Shown here one piece after another: positions 14,949-21,625 of a DNA stretch of 25,045 nucleotides. Position numbers and translations under genes: made by a program. Location: IMG/VR virus record IMGVR_UViG_3300031222_000018, positions 1-25,045 of that record. One strand, given 5' to 3'. Numbering within the stretch: position 1 is the first letter of the stretch; each line of letters starts with the position of its first letter. Origin of the DNA: a virus. The notes under the pieces were generated by a model. That model ran no database searches, had not been told where the DNA came from, and worked only from the letters and a program-made list of their open reading frames with translations.

Positions 14949-15256
14949 AACAAACGAGAATGAAGACGGAAGCGCGAAAGGAAGACATCCTGGCGGCCGC
15001 GTTGCCGCTGGCGGAGCGCCACGGGTACACCAACATCACGCGGGACCAGATCGCCGCGGCGGCGAAGGTTAGCGGGCCGACGTTGCACTACCACTTCGGG
15101 ACCATTGCGCAGCTACGGCGCGACCTGATGCGGTACGCCGTCCGGGAAGTGTGCCTGCGGGTGATCGCCCAGGGCCTTATGATTCGGGACCCCCAGGCGA
15201 TGAAAGCCGGCGCGGAGCTACGCCGGCAGGCTATGGGTTCGGTGTCGGACTGCTAG
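14945..15256 (+). CDS. TetR-type HTH-only DNA-binding protein
   Basis: A 103-residue protein with a TetR N-terminal domain: ILAAALPLAERHGYTNITRD, then QIAAAAKVSGPTLHYHFGTI and AQLRRDLMRYAV (about residues 12-66). The rest is too short for the usual ligand-binding, dimerising domain of TetR proteins (full length about 200 residues). It begins in an ATGA overlap with the nuclease, and the stop overlaps the convergent gene by four bases. It is a good candidate for a phage transcription regulator; its target is unknown. Truncation seems natural since the frame has tidy neighbours. Confidence 0.8.
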   Translation: MKQTRMKTEARKEDILAAALPLAERHGYTNITRDQIAAAAKVSGPTLHYHFGTIAQLRRDLMRYAVREVCLRVIAQGLMIRDPQAMKAGAELRRQAMGSVSDC

Positions 15257-15504
15257 TGGAAGGTTTCGCCGGTTCGCCGGCGTATGAACTCGACCTGCAG
15301 GGTTCGGCCCGCGTCGGCCCCCATCTTTATTGCGACCACTTCGCAACACCCGCACGGCAGCCGAAACGGCAGTAAACCGCCCCAGTGCATTTCTTCGGAT
15401 AACTCCCGACTCAGGGCCGGCCAGTCCGGCGACGAACTAACCACGTCGGCCTTCCGCCGTTCCAGGAAGTCCGCCACGGCGTAGTTGACGCGGTGCGGGT
15501 TCAC
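15253..15504 (-). CDS. Hypothetical protein, last gene of an early operon
   Basis: The start is the GTG at 15504, in a GTGA overlap with the upstream stop; the much longer frame to 15984 is antisense-like shadow. The 83-residue product begins VNPHRVNYAVADFLERRKAD and ends with strands (VVAIKMGADAGRTLQVEFI). It contains LPCGCCEVV. No family recognised. It converges on the TetR-HTH gene with a 4-base overlap and no terminator in between. Confidence 0.65.
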   Translation of the reverse strand: MNPHRVNYAVADFLERRKADVVSSSPDWPALSRELSEEMHWGGLLPFRLPCGCCEVVAIKMGADAGRTLQVEFIRRRTGETFH

Positions 15505-16031
15505 AGTGGGACCCGTCCGGCGTTGCGGCCCTTCGGCGCGCTCAGGAACCATTGCGGGTCGCCGGACCTGAAAGGCTCGAACGCGACCATACCCGGGTAG
15601 ACGTTCAAGAACCCCCAGCCCTTCGGGTGCGGCCCGTCCGGGGCGTGCACAACCGACCGTGGCCCGTGGAAGAACAGCGTCCAGGTGCCCGGCGCCGCGT
15701 TGGCTATGCGGTGGAAGTGGTTGCCGTTGACACGGTTCCAAAGCCGGATCCGTCGGGACCGGGTAACGCACCCTCCCGGGGCGGCGGTGGTCAAGTCCCG
15801 CACCACCTCTTCGTCGTATCCGCCAGCCAGGACCAAAGCCCGCGCCCAGCCCCAGGGGTGGTTGTGCAGGTGCCGTTCGCGGTCGCCGGACAGGAAGCGG
15901 TGCAGGTAGAACGTGACGCCCAGAACCCGCCCGACGTAGTAGCGTTCCAGGTACGGCCCGGTGTCGGTGCGGATATGCCGGCAAGGCATACCGCCGGACA
16001 GATTGAACAGCCAGCGGTTACGCAGTCCCAT
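15501..16031 (-). CDS. Predicted cupin-fold phage protein
   Basis: A 176-residue protein rich in histidines and aromatic residues placed as in a small metal-binding jelly roll. HLHNHPWGWARALVLAGGYDEEV (about 54-76) carries the H-x-H...E pattern, NHFHRI lies near 104-109, and LFFHGPRSVVH near 119-129 may give the third ligand. Proteins of this look occur as unannotated cupins in tailed phages; a substrate cannot be named. Its start ATG at 16031 lies within the end of the upstream gene (14-base overlap), and the SD is weak. Confidence 0.6.
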   Translation of the reverse strand: MGLRNRWLFNLSGGMPCRHIRTDTGPYLERYYVGRVLGVTFYLHRFLSGDRERHLHNHPWGWARALVLAGGYDEEVVRDLTTAAPGGCVTRSRRIRLWNRVNGNHFHRIANAAPGTWTLFFHGPRSVVHAPDGPHPKGWGFLNVYPGMVAFEPFRSGDPQWFLSAPKGRNAGRVPL

Positions 16032-16215
16032 GGTTCGGCCCCGGCAAAATTTCGTTTTGTATGAAGTCGACCAGGCGTTGTGCGTCGGCCCGGCTGATAA
16101 AAACCGCGCTTGACGCTTCGGTAGGCTCGTGGTGGTCCGCCGTTATAAACAACCAACCGTTTTTCCCCCATGAGGCGTAGGCCCCGTCGCCCAAATGAAC
16201 TGATTTTTTAATCAT
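16018..16215 (-). CDS. Small hypothetical phage protein
   Basis: The start is the ATG at 16215 (MIKKSVHLGDGAYASWGKNG), with AAAGGA upstream and an ATGA overlap with the preceding small gene. The 65-residue product has an N-terminal strand region with WGKNGWLFITADHH and a C-terminal helix SRADAQRLVDFIQNEI. This strand-then-helix pattern is common in small early phage proteins of unknown function. Confidence 0.7.
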   Translation of the reverse strand: MIKKSVHLGDGAYASWGKNGWLFITADHHEPTEASSAVFISRADAQRLVDFIQNEILPGPNHGTA

Positions 16216-16361
16216 TGGTTTTGGTCCTTTCTCATGGCGTTCAGAGCGCGCCGAAGCCCTTCGTGTTCGTCCGGGGTGGCGTAGTATTCGCGACGCTTCC
16301 ACCCCTTGTCTTTGGCTTTCTGGCGGAGCTTATCGACCCGCCCCGTGCTGGATTTCGTCAT
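16212..16361 (-). CDS. 49-residue basic helical protein, RHH-like
   Basis: Read on the minus strand from the ATG at 16361: MTKSSTGRVDKLRQKAKDKG, then WKRREYYATPDEHEGLRRAL and NAMRKDQNQ. The pattern of a basic helix, a short strand (RREYYATP) and a helix starting DEHEGLRRALNAM resembles ribbon-helix-helix-like small regulators such as plasmid copy-control proteins. Both ends overlap neighbours by four bases (ATGA), which strongly supports it as real. DNA binding is an inference. Confidence 0.7.
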   Translation of the reverse strand: MTKSSTGRVDKLRQKAKDKGWKRREYYATPDEHEGLRRALNAMRKDQNQ

Positions 16362-16678
16362 TCGAACCCCCGGCCGTCTTCAAGAAAAATGGCCCGCTCG
16401 CCCGGGTCGGTGACGGGGTGGCGGCGTCGCACTGTTTCGGTGTGGCCGTCCGGGTAAGTGAACAGCCACGTTTCGACCACGACCGGTTCCCCGGATATAA
16501 TCCACACGTCGGTGGTTTTGTCTTCGCTGGCGGCCGCACCGTCGCAAGCCGCCCATAGGAGCGGGCCGAAAGGTCGCCTGGTCGTCAGGGCTACCAGTTC
16601 GCAATGGGTGCGCAGGGTTTGCGTAACTGTCGCTTTTATGGCCGAAAACACGGCAAAAAGAAGGTTCAGGGCTTTCAT
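16358..16678 (-). CDS. Hypothetical protein with N-terminal hydrophobic segment
   Basis: A 106-residue protein whose first 15 or so residues are hydrophobic (MKALNLLFAVFSAIKATVTQ), possibly a weak membrane anchor. A C-terminal strand-rich part follows: VWIISGEPVVVETWLFTYPD and TVRRRHPVTDP. ATGA overlaps join it to both neighbours, so it is translated as part of the operon. No family recognised. Confidence 0.65.
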   Translation of the reverse strand: MKALNLLFAVFSAIKATVTQTLRTHCELVALTTRRPFGPLLWAACDGAAASEDKTTDVWIISGEPVVVETWLFTYPDGHTETVRRRHPVTDPGERAIFLEDGRGFE

Positions 16679-17007
16679 GCCGGGTCGCCTTCCATTGCCA
16701 GTTTAAGAGCCGCGTCAACGTCCGCGCCGTGTTTCCGTCGCAGGGCGTCCAGCGCCCGGCCGTACATCTGCAATGCTTCGCGCTCCGGGTCCGCGCTTCG
16801 GTAGCAGTGAACCGCAATAGGTATCGGCACCTGGCAGTTCAAAAGGCGGCCGGTGTTGCACGTTGGCCGGGCGTCGGACACCCGCGAAACGTCCATCAGC
16901 CCCATGCCTTCGATGTTGATCTGCAGGCGGCCGTTCAGTGAATGGAACCCGGCGACAATCCCGCGGGTGTCTTCGCCTTCGATCTCTACGCTGTCGTTAA
17001 TTTTCAT
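16675..17007 (-). CDS. Hypothetical early protein
   Basis: A 110-residue protein from the ATG at 17007, preceded by a GGGTAGGG SD. The first 45 residues form a small beta domain (KINDSVEIEGEDTRGIVAGF, then GRLQINIEGMGLMDVSRV), like SH3- or KOW-like modules. The C-terminal part is helical (REALQMYGRALDALRRKHGA). Unknown function. An ATGA overlap links it to the next gene. Confidence 0.65.
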   Translation of the reverse strand: MKINDSVEIEGEDTRGIVAGFHSLNGRLQINIEGMGLMDVSRVSDARPTCNTGRLLNCQVPIPIAVHCYRSADPEREALQMYGRALDALRRKHGADVDAALKLAMEGDPA

Positions 17008-17031
17008 GGTGTGCCCTACCCTTCGTTGGTT

Positions 17032-17196
17032 TCAGTGTTCTGCGGGGTCGCAGTTTTCGCACTCGAACGCCCAGACTGTTTCGCCGGCGGGGCGCGTTTG
17101 GCGGTCGGTGGTGTCGTCGCAGCTTTTGCAGGTGCCGTGGGCCGTGTGGGGCGTGGTGTCGAGTACCGCGCCGTCGCAGTAAAGTTCAAGTGCCAT
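17032..17196 (-). CDS. 54-residue zinc-ribbon protein
   Basis: Read from the ATG at 17196 with AAGGGG six bases upstream: MALELYCDGAVLDTTPHTAH, then GTCKSCDDTTDRQTRP and a C-terminal part ending FECENCDPAEH. Two CxxC pairs (CKSC and CENC) form a probable zinc ribbon. Small zinc ribbons in phage early operons often contact nucleic acid or host proteins; the partner is unknown. Good SD and position between two other small genes support it. Confidence 0.7.
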   Translation of the reverse strand: MALELYCDGAVLDTTPHTAHGTCKSCDDTTDRQTRPAGETVWAFECENCDPAEH

Positions 17197-17206
17197 GGTG
17201 TGCCCC

Positions 17207-17365
17207 TTATTTAGCCGCGTTAATTAGAACACCGCAGGCGACTTTAAGCCGCAGCGGAGAACCCAAGGTCAGGTGCTTTTCACATTCGCCGGCCAGCCTG
17301 GCGTTTTGCGCGTTGCTCTTTGGCGTGGTGAATCCTAGAATCTCGCAGGCTCTTTCGTATGTCAT
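17207..17365 (-). CDS. 52-residue protein, first gene after promoter cassette 1
   Basis: Read from the ATG at 17365: MTYERACEILGFTTPKSNAQ, then NARLAGECEKHLTLGSPLRL and KVACGVLINAAK. The first part (YERACEILGF) looks like a helix-turn-helix start but the protein is too short to be sure. GGAG lies eight bases upstream. It is the first of eight genes running to 15253, all downstream of the 67-bp promoter cassette at 17387-17453. Confidence 0.65.
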   Translation of the reverse strand: MTYERACEILGFTTPKSNAQNARLAGECEKHLTLGSPLRLKVACGVLINAAK

Positions 17366-17386
17366 GGTTCGCGCTCCGGTTGGTTC

Positions 17387-17453
17387 GTCTTAGTGTGGGT
17401 ACACTATCGCTCCTTGTTTCCGGTAACGCAACCCCCTGTGCTACTTTCTTTTC
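17387..17453 (-). promoter_or_regulatory. 67-bp promoter/operator cassette, copy 1
   Basis: One of three almost identical intergenic elements. On the minus strand it holds an A-rich stretch GAAAAGAAAGTA, a -35-like TTGCGT and a -10-like GATAGT separated by 17 bases. The -10 overlaps the perfect palindrome TAGTGT-GGGT-ACACTA at 17391-17406. It differs from the other copies only in the spacer (CTCCTTG). It points toward the gene starting at 17365. The upstream gene reads into it and stops inside its -10. Confidence 0.75.
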
Positions 17454-17613
17454 CCAGCGACCGGCGGAGCTGTTCTATCGCCGCCCGGCCCCGCTGTTTT
17501 TCCCCGGGTTCCGGCCGGCACGCTGGCGGTTCCGGGTCGTTCATATCCCAGACTAGGCCGCACCGGCGGCACATCTTCTGGTCGCTGTATTGTCTGGCCT
17601 GGCATGATTTCAT
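17404..17613 (-). CDS. Small zinc-finger-like protein reading into promoter cassette 1
   Basis: The start is the ATG at 17613 (MKSCQARQYSDQKMCRRCGL), in an ATGA overlap with the upstream stop. Cys14 and Cys17 (CRRC) and a later Cys (PEPPAC) suggest a small zinc-binding module. The last 19 codons are encoded by the promoter cassette, giving the tail KESSTGGCVTGNKER. In the other two cassettes the incoming gene stops at TCTGAAAAG, at the cassette edge; here that sequence is changed to GCTGGGAAAAG and the stop is lost. The protein may therefore carry a tail its ancestor lacked. 69 residues. Confidence 0.6.
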   Translation of the reverse strand: MKSCQARQYSDQKMCRRCGLVWDMNDPEPPACRPEPGEKQRGRAAIEQLRRSLGKESSTGGCVTGNKER

Positions 17614-17801
17614 GGCTCTTTTCTCGCTACTACCTGGCGGCCCTTGCGTTCGACCGATACGTTGATGTCGTCGCCGTTCGGGGCGGTGAAGCCCAGAGTG
17701 ACCCGGCGGCCTGCTTCGGCGTGTTTGACGGCTTCGTGGGCGCATTGCCACTCTTCGGCGGTATGCAAGCCCAGGAGCAGCACGCTGCTGTTCGCCTTCA
17801 C
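17610..17801 (-). CDS. Hypothetical 63-residue protein
   Basis: Starts at GTG 17801, in a GTGA overlap with the preceding gene, and ends in an ATGA overlap with the next. The product (MKANSSVLLLGLHTAEEWQC, then a helix AHEAVKHAEAGRRVTLGF and strands NVSVERKGRQVV) looks like a compact alpha-beta protein. No family recognised. It is translated in the primase operon. Confidence 0.65.
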   Translation of the reverse strand: MKANSSVLLLGLHTAEEWQCAHEAVKHAEAGRRVTLGFTAPNGDDINVSVERKGRQVVARKEP

Positions 17802-18127
17802 GTTGCGCCCCGCATAACCGACGGGCCGTAATTCACCCGCTTTGCCGATGAAATTGTCGCCCAGACCCGCCCCGGGTCTTTGCCGGCCACCCGTTCATCG
17901 ACGGCCGCCTGGGCGCGCTGTTGCGGGTACCCCGTGTGCCGGTCGTAAACCCGCGCGATAACGCGGCCGCTGTCCAGGTGCACCACGGCGCATTGCTGGT
18001 CGCCCTTGCCGCCCTGGAACTGGTACACGGCCCGCAGCTCCCGGCCGGCGCAAAACACCGTGACCGGGTAGCCGTAGGCGCACCGCGTTGTGTCCGTGTC
18101 TGTCGGGTACCGATACATCCAGATCAC
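17798..18127 (-). CDS. Hypothetical protein downstream of primase
   Basis: A 109-residue protein starting at GTG 18127 in a GTGA overlap on the primase stop. The N-terminal half is strand-rich (YGYPVTVFCAGRELRAVYQF, then QCAVVHLDSGRVIARVYD). The C-terminal half is a basic helix with RVWATISSAKRVNYG. No family recognised; co-translation with the primase suggests a replication-linked or early role. Confidence 0.65.
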   Translation of the reverse strand: MIWMYRYPTDTDTTRCAYGYPVTVFCAGRELRAVYQFQGGKGDQQCAVVHLDSGRVIARVYDRHTGYPQQRAQAAVDERVAGKDPGRVWATISSAKRVNYGPSVMRGAT

Positions 18128-20601
18128 TTGAAGCCCCCCACCACTGTTGGTTTGAACGCGCTGGCGGTCGAAGGCACGGCCCCGGCCGGCGCAATGCCGG
18201 TGAACCCGCGCGAAACGCCGTCCGCGCTCCGTTGCACGCCGTAGAACACCCCGTGGCCCCGGGTGGCGTCTTTGATTGAACTGACAAACGTTTTAGGCCG
18301 CAAAACGTCCTCCTGCTCTTTGACCGACCAGGCCCGGTAGCAGTCGTACAGGTCCGAAGACGTGCAGGACTGGCCGGGGCCGGTGATGCAATGCTCGTTA
18401 ATGAAGCGAACCAACGGGCTGTAGTTCTCGACAATGTAGTCCAGTTCTTCGCGGCTGGCGGCCGGTTCGATAAAGCGCCCGTTATACTGTAGGCGGCGGA
18501 GCCCCTCGAGGGCCCAGGTGGCAATGCCGGGAAGCTCCGGAAGTAGCCGGTCGATAAGGCCCAGGTCTTCGCGGCCGTAGAACGACTGGTGGAACGGCAG
18601 AAGCAGCATGCGGGACGCCAGGGCGCCGGAGTCGTCGAACAGGGCCGGCACGCTGTTGGTCGCTATGGTGATTCGTGTGGGCAGCGTGTCGGACATTCCG
18701 GACAAGTATTTGCGGTCGAAGTCTACGGCGTCGTTGCCGCTAATGCTTTTGATACGTTCAATGACTTGGGAGACTTTGGCCGATGGCACTTTCTTTTCGG
18801 CGTCGCCGATAAACAGGACCGGCCTATTGCGCAACCCGTCCAGGAACGAATCGCGGGCAAACGATGAAAGCGAACCGCCGGAGAAGTTCGCGCCGCCTAC
18901 GATATGTTCAAGCACCCGCCCTATGGTGCCCTTGCCGCACCGCTTCGGGCCTAGCATCATCATTATTTTGTGGTGCCGGTAGTCGGCCGTGAGTAGGTAG
19001 CCGAACCATTCCTGCAGTAGCGCGATGCGTTCGCCGTCGCCGTCCAGCGTACTGTTCAGGAAGTGCATCCACTCCGGGCAGCTTGCCCCCGGGTTGTAGT
19101 CGTACGGCAAAAGCACCGTGGTTTTGTAGTCCTGGCTGTGGGGGTGCAGGTGCCCCGTGTTCGTATCCAGGACCCCATTATTGAAGACAATGAGATGGGG
19201 GAGGGCTTTGTTCATCCCGCCGTTCTGGACGGGCGCCAGCTTCGAAACCAGGTCAATGCACGCGTTTATCTTCGAGCCCTGGCAGCCGGCCACGGTCATT
19301 TCCGTTGCGACCTGGTGTTTCATCTGATCGCCTTCCAGCTTTTCCCAGACCCGGCCCGTGTACGCGTAGAACTCACCGTCGCTTCGGATTAGGCGGCCGC
19401 CTGGGTAGTTCGTGTCCAGAAAAATGGCGGCGTTGCCCGGGTCGCTCTTCCCGTACACTCCCGGCGGTCCGAAGTCGGCCGGAACCCGGGTGGCCAGCAG
19501 GTTGTCCAGGTGATCGCCCACCGACTTGTCTTTTAAGCCGGCGGCCTTCAGTTCCGTCTTGAGTTCCGCCGCCAGCAACGCGACCTGCAGGGCGTTGCAC
19601 CCGGCCGCCCGGATACTGTCGACCAGGTCTTGCGTCTTGCGTATGTCGCACCCTTCCACCCGCACCCGTTCGACCAGCTCGTTGAACACGTCGGCGCCGG
19701 CGGCGTCGGGTCCGAAGGCCATGGAGGTGTCGAAGTTCGCCGGCGGTTGCCATCCGCACTGTATGGCCCGGTAGAAGAGCGTGGCGATGGTCGTGGCGCC
19801 TTCGGCCTTGAAGCTGGACCATTGGGCGGGGACGTGTTCGGGCACGTAGTTGTGCGGCGGTTCGCCGGCCCATAGGTCGCCAGCGGACCAGCGGTCGAAA
19901 ATCGCCAGGCCGGTGGGTTCGTCGTCGTGGTAGTAGTGGCGAAGCGCCAGGCCGACCTTCACCCACTCCGCGCGGGGGCATGCCGGGTCGATATGCTCGA
20001 GCGCCTTCAATACCTCGTCGGTGTCCCGGTCGCTGTCGTCGGGTAGGGTCGCCGGCTGGCGGTTTACCGGATCCGGTTCGTGGCGTTCCAGGACAGAACG
20101 GGCCTGCGGCGGCAAGGCCGGGAGCTGTTCGGGGTGGGCCATGGCGAACAGTCCGAAGCCGGCGGGCGTGTAGCCCTGGCCGGAACAGATAAAGCCCTTG
20201 CCGGCCACCCTGGTGTCGAACCCCTGGACGCCCAGGCTGTCCGCCTGTATCGCCGGGAAGTCGCACGCGAAGGCGTAGTGCTCACCGCCGCCGATGGTGT
20301 ACTGGATAAGCGCCCTGTCCCACGGTAGCGACGCGCCCAGGAACTGTTCGACGGCCTGGCGGGTCACGCCCTTGTAGGTGTCCAGGTCCAGGACCAGCAC
20401 GCCGGCCGGGACGGGCACGCCGATAACGTTCGAAGACCAGTCCAGGGCCGGGTCGTTGAAGGGGCGTTGCGCCGATTGCTTCCAGGACTCACCGCGCGGG
20501 ACGGCCGGGCCTTTGTCCCAGCGGTTCTTTGCGGGGTTGAATCGCGCCCAGCAGGGGAACGTGGGTACGCCGGCGGCGCGTAATTGCTCAGCTACCCGCA
20601 T
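18124..20601 (-). CDS. Prim-pol primase / SF3 helicase with D5-like C-terminal winged helix
   Basis: An 825-residue primase-helicase. The N-terminal prim-pol domain shows the metal motif VLDLDTYKG (Asp72, Asp74), GGGEHYAFACD (His108) and DTRVAGKGFICSG (129-141). A PriCT-like helical part lies near 195-245 (ALEHIDPACPRAEWVKVGLA). A D5_N-like region around 400-500 leads to an SF3 helicase with Walker A GPKRCGKGT (551-559) and Walker B VLFIGDAE (595-602). The last part (748-804) is a winged-helix module of the poxvirus D5 C-terminal type, with YDCYRAW and GVFYGVQRSADGVSRGFTGI, also present twice in the protein at 22946-23854. It likely opens the origin and primes phage replication. It overlaps the HTH gene upstream by 14 bases. 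Confidence 0.92.
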   Translation of the reverse strand: MRVAEQLRAAGVPTFPCWARFNPAKNRWDKGPAVPRGESWKQSAQRPFNDPALDWSSNVIGVPVPAGVLVLDLDTYKGVTRQAVEQFLGASLPWDRALIQYTIGGGEHYAFACDFPAIQADSLGVQGFDTRVAGKGFICSGQGYTPAGFGLFAMAHPEQLPALPPQARSVLERHEPDPVNRQPATLPDDSDRDTDEVLKALEHIDPACPRAEWVKVGLALRHYYHDDEPTGLAIFDRWSAGDLWAGEPPHNYVPEHVPAQWSSFKAEGATTIATLFYRAIQCGWQPPANFDTSMAFGPDAAGADVFNELVERVRVEGCDIRKTQDLVDSIRAAGCNALQVALLAAELKTELKAAGLKDKSVGDHLDNLLATRVPADFGPPGVYGKSDPGNAAIFLDTNYPGGRLIRSDGEFYAYTGRVWEKLEGDQMKHQVATEMTVAGCQGSKINACIDLVSKLAPVQNGGMNKALPHLIVFNNGVLDTNTGHLHPHSQDYKTTVLLPYDYNPGASCPEWMHFLNSTLDGDGERIALLQEWFGYLLTADYRHHKIMMMLGPKRCGKGTIGRVLEHIVGGANFSGGSLSSFARDSFLDGLRNRPVLFIGDAEKKVPSAKVSQVIERIKSISGNDAVDFDRKYLSGMSDTLPTRITIATNSVPALFDDSGALASRMLLLPFHQSFYGREDLGLIDRLLPELPGIATWALEGLRRLQYNGRFIEPAASREELDYIVENYSPLVRFINEHCITGPGQSCTSSDLYDCYRAWSVKEQEDVLRPKTFVSSIKDATRGHGVFYGVQRSADGVSRGFTGIAPAGAVPSTASAFKPTVVGGFK

Positions 20602-20788
20602 AGTATGGCGCGCCCTCGTTGATGAACTGTTCCAGTTTGTCGGGGTCGACCCGAACCGTTTTATGGCCCAGGTCTATCCGTAAGTGGTGCAGCTTGCCGC
20701 CGGGCGCCAACATATCGTAGGCGGTGCGCAGCTTAACCTTGAGCCGAACGGCAACGTCGGCAGGCGTCAAAAGCGGTTTGGTTGTCAT
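20588..20788 (-). CDS. HTH_17/excisionase-like small DNA-binding protein
   Basis: A 66-residue protein: MTTKPLLTPADVAVRLKVKL, then RTAYDMLAPGGKLHHLRI and DLGHKTVRVDPDKLEQFI. The order of TPADVAVRLKV (helix 1), a recognition helix RTAYDMLAPGG and the wing-like RVDPDKLEQFI is typical of MerR-related HTH_17 proteins such as Xis and AlpA. No integrase is in the window, so a regulatory or origin-associated role is as likely as excision. It is the first gene of the primase operon, with an SD-like AGGG upstream of the ATG at 20788. Confidence 0.75.
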   Translation of the reverse strand: MTTKPLLTPADVAVRLKVKLRTAYDMLAPGGKLHHLRIDLGHKTVRVDPDKLEQFINEGAPYYAGS

Positions 20789-20822
20789 TCTGTTTGCCCT
20801 GTTGGTGCTTTGCGTATGGTGC

Positions 20823-20852
20823 AGGATAGTACCGGCAACCGCAGCCCGTCAA
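20823..20852 (-). promoter_or_regulatory. Promoter-like sequence for the primase operon
   Basis: On the minus strand -35 TTGACG (20847-20852, 5 of 6) and -10 TATCCT (20823-20828, 4 of 6) are 18 bases apart; TACTAT three bases earlier is an alternative with a 15-base spacer. The predicted start is about 20816, 28 bases upstream of the HTH gene. It begins right at the stop of the preceding small membrane gene. Confidence 0.5.
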
Positions 20853-21031
20853 CCGCTAAAAATAACCGCCAGCCGGAGCAACATAACGAAGGCGACCAGG
20901 CCCAGCCACACGGTAAAGCCGATAACAAAGCCGCGTATGGCGCCCAGCCAAGCGTTGCCGGGTTGCCTGGCGTTGTAGACGACGGCGACCAGGACGGCCC
21001 CGAAAAACAGAAAAACGAGTAGTGCGGTCAT
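20849..21031 (-). CDS. Two-span small membrane protein
   Basis: The start is the ATG at 21031 (MTALLVFLFFGAVLVAVVYN), in an ATGA overlap with the gene before; the longer frame to 21127 runs inside that gene. The 60-residue product has two hydrophobic spans separated by a short loop with ARQPGNAWLGAIRG, the second being FVIGFTVWLGLVAFVMLLRL. It is the last gene of the cluster driven by promoter cassette 2. Unknown role. Confidence 0.7.
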   Translation of the reverse strand: MTALLVFLFFGAVLVAVVYNARQPGNAWLGAIRGFVIGFTVWLGLVAFVMLLRLAVIFSG

Positions 21032-21219
21032 TGTTGAGCCCTCTTTAGTTCTTTCAGCCAGTACAGGCCGTCGGCCCGCGCTTCGTCGCGCAAAGTCCGC
21101 CAGCCGTCTTCGCGTGTTTCGACCCACTCCCGGTGGGCTTCAACGGCGCGTACGCCGCAGCTATTGAGCTTATGGCGGCAGGTCAGTTCGCGGGCGTTTT
21201 TGTCGTAGAACTCAGGCAT
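21028..21219 (-). CDS. Hypothetical 63-residue charged protein
   Basis: Starts at the ATG at 21219 with AAGGGG upstream. MPEFYDKNARELTCRHKLNS, then CGVRAVEAHREWVETRED and a C-terminal helix ARADGLYWLKELKRAQQ. It is mostly helical and charged, with two cysteines (TCRHKLNSC) that could pair or bind metal. An ATGA overlap joins it to the membrane gene. No family recognised. Confidence 0.65.
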   Translation of the reverse strand: MPEFYDKNARELTCRHKLNSCGVRAVEAHREWVETREDGWRTLRDEARADGLYWLKELKRAQQ

Positions 21220-21231
21220 GGTGCGGACCCC

Positions 21232-21537
21232 TTAAATTGAGTAGGTGAAGCCGAAACGGTAGGCGATGCTTTTGACCATGGCGTCGCGCATTTCTTCCAG
21301 GGTGGTGTCGCCGTCTTTGCCGTCCAGGCTGGAAAGTACGTCTTCCAAACCGTCGATGGCGGCGCGGCCTTCGCTGTCGTTCAAAACGTCGATCAGGCTG
21401 ACGTTTACGTTGTGCAGGTAAGCAACGCGGCCGCCGGGCAGCGTGCGGAAACCGGCGAAGGTGCGGCCGTTGCGGTGCGCGGCGCGCTTTGCGTTAACTT
21501 TGCTGGCGTAGGTTGCTTTGCTTTGGAAGGTGTCCAT
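21232..21537 (-). CDS. Hypothetical early protein after promoter cassette 2
   Basis: A 101-residue protein from the ATG at 21537, with the conserved leader SD (CCGGAGCGCGAACC) shared with the gene behind cassette 1. The N-terminus is basic (FQSKATYASKVNAKRAAHRN), followed by strands (RTLPGGRVAYLHNVNVSLID) and an acidic helical part (EDVLSSLDGKDGDTTLEEMR). Start and leader place it as the first gene of a three-gene cluster. No family recognised. Confidence 0.68.
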   Translation of the reverse strand: MDTFQSKATYASKVNAKRAAHRNGRTFAGFRTLPGGRVAYLHNVNVSLIDVLNDSEGRAAIDGLEDVLSSLDGKDGDTTLEEMRDAMVKSIAYRFGFTYSI

Positions 21538-21558
21538 GGTTCGCGCTCCGGGTGGTTT

Positions 21559-21625
21559 GTCTTAGTGTGGGTACACTATCGCTCTTCGTTTCCGGTAACG
21601 CAACCCCCTGTGCTACTTTCTTTTC
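21559..21625 (-). promoter_or_regulatory. 67-bp promoter/operator cassette, copy 2
   Basis: Same 67 bases as copies 1 and 3 apart from two spacer positions (here CTCTTCG). It has -35 TTGCGT, a 17-base spacer, -10 GATAGT, and the palindrome TAGTGT-GGGT-ACACTA at 21563-21578. It points toward the gene starting at 21537, and the similarity continues through its RBS. The upstream clamp gene ends at its edge with TGA inside TCTGAAAAG. Confidence 0.75.

Noticed and set aside
15763-15772. Extra copy of the cassette core (GGTAACGCA) inside the cupin-like gene
   Set aside because: Only nine bases match, there is no palindrome or -10 nearby, and it is within coding sequence; chance is enough.
15505-15984. 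Long N-terminal extension of the gene ending at 15253
   Set aside because: It is in a shadow frame of the cupin-like gene; the GTGA junction at 15504 gives a normal start.
20588-20788. Excisionase of an integration module
   Set aside because: The fold fits HTH_17, but no integrase or attachment site is seen, so the specific excisionase role is not claimed.
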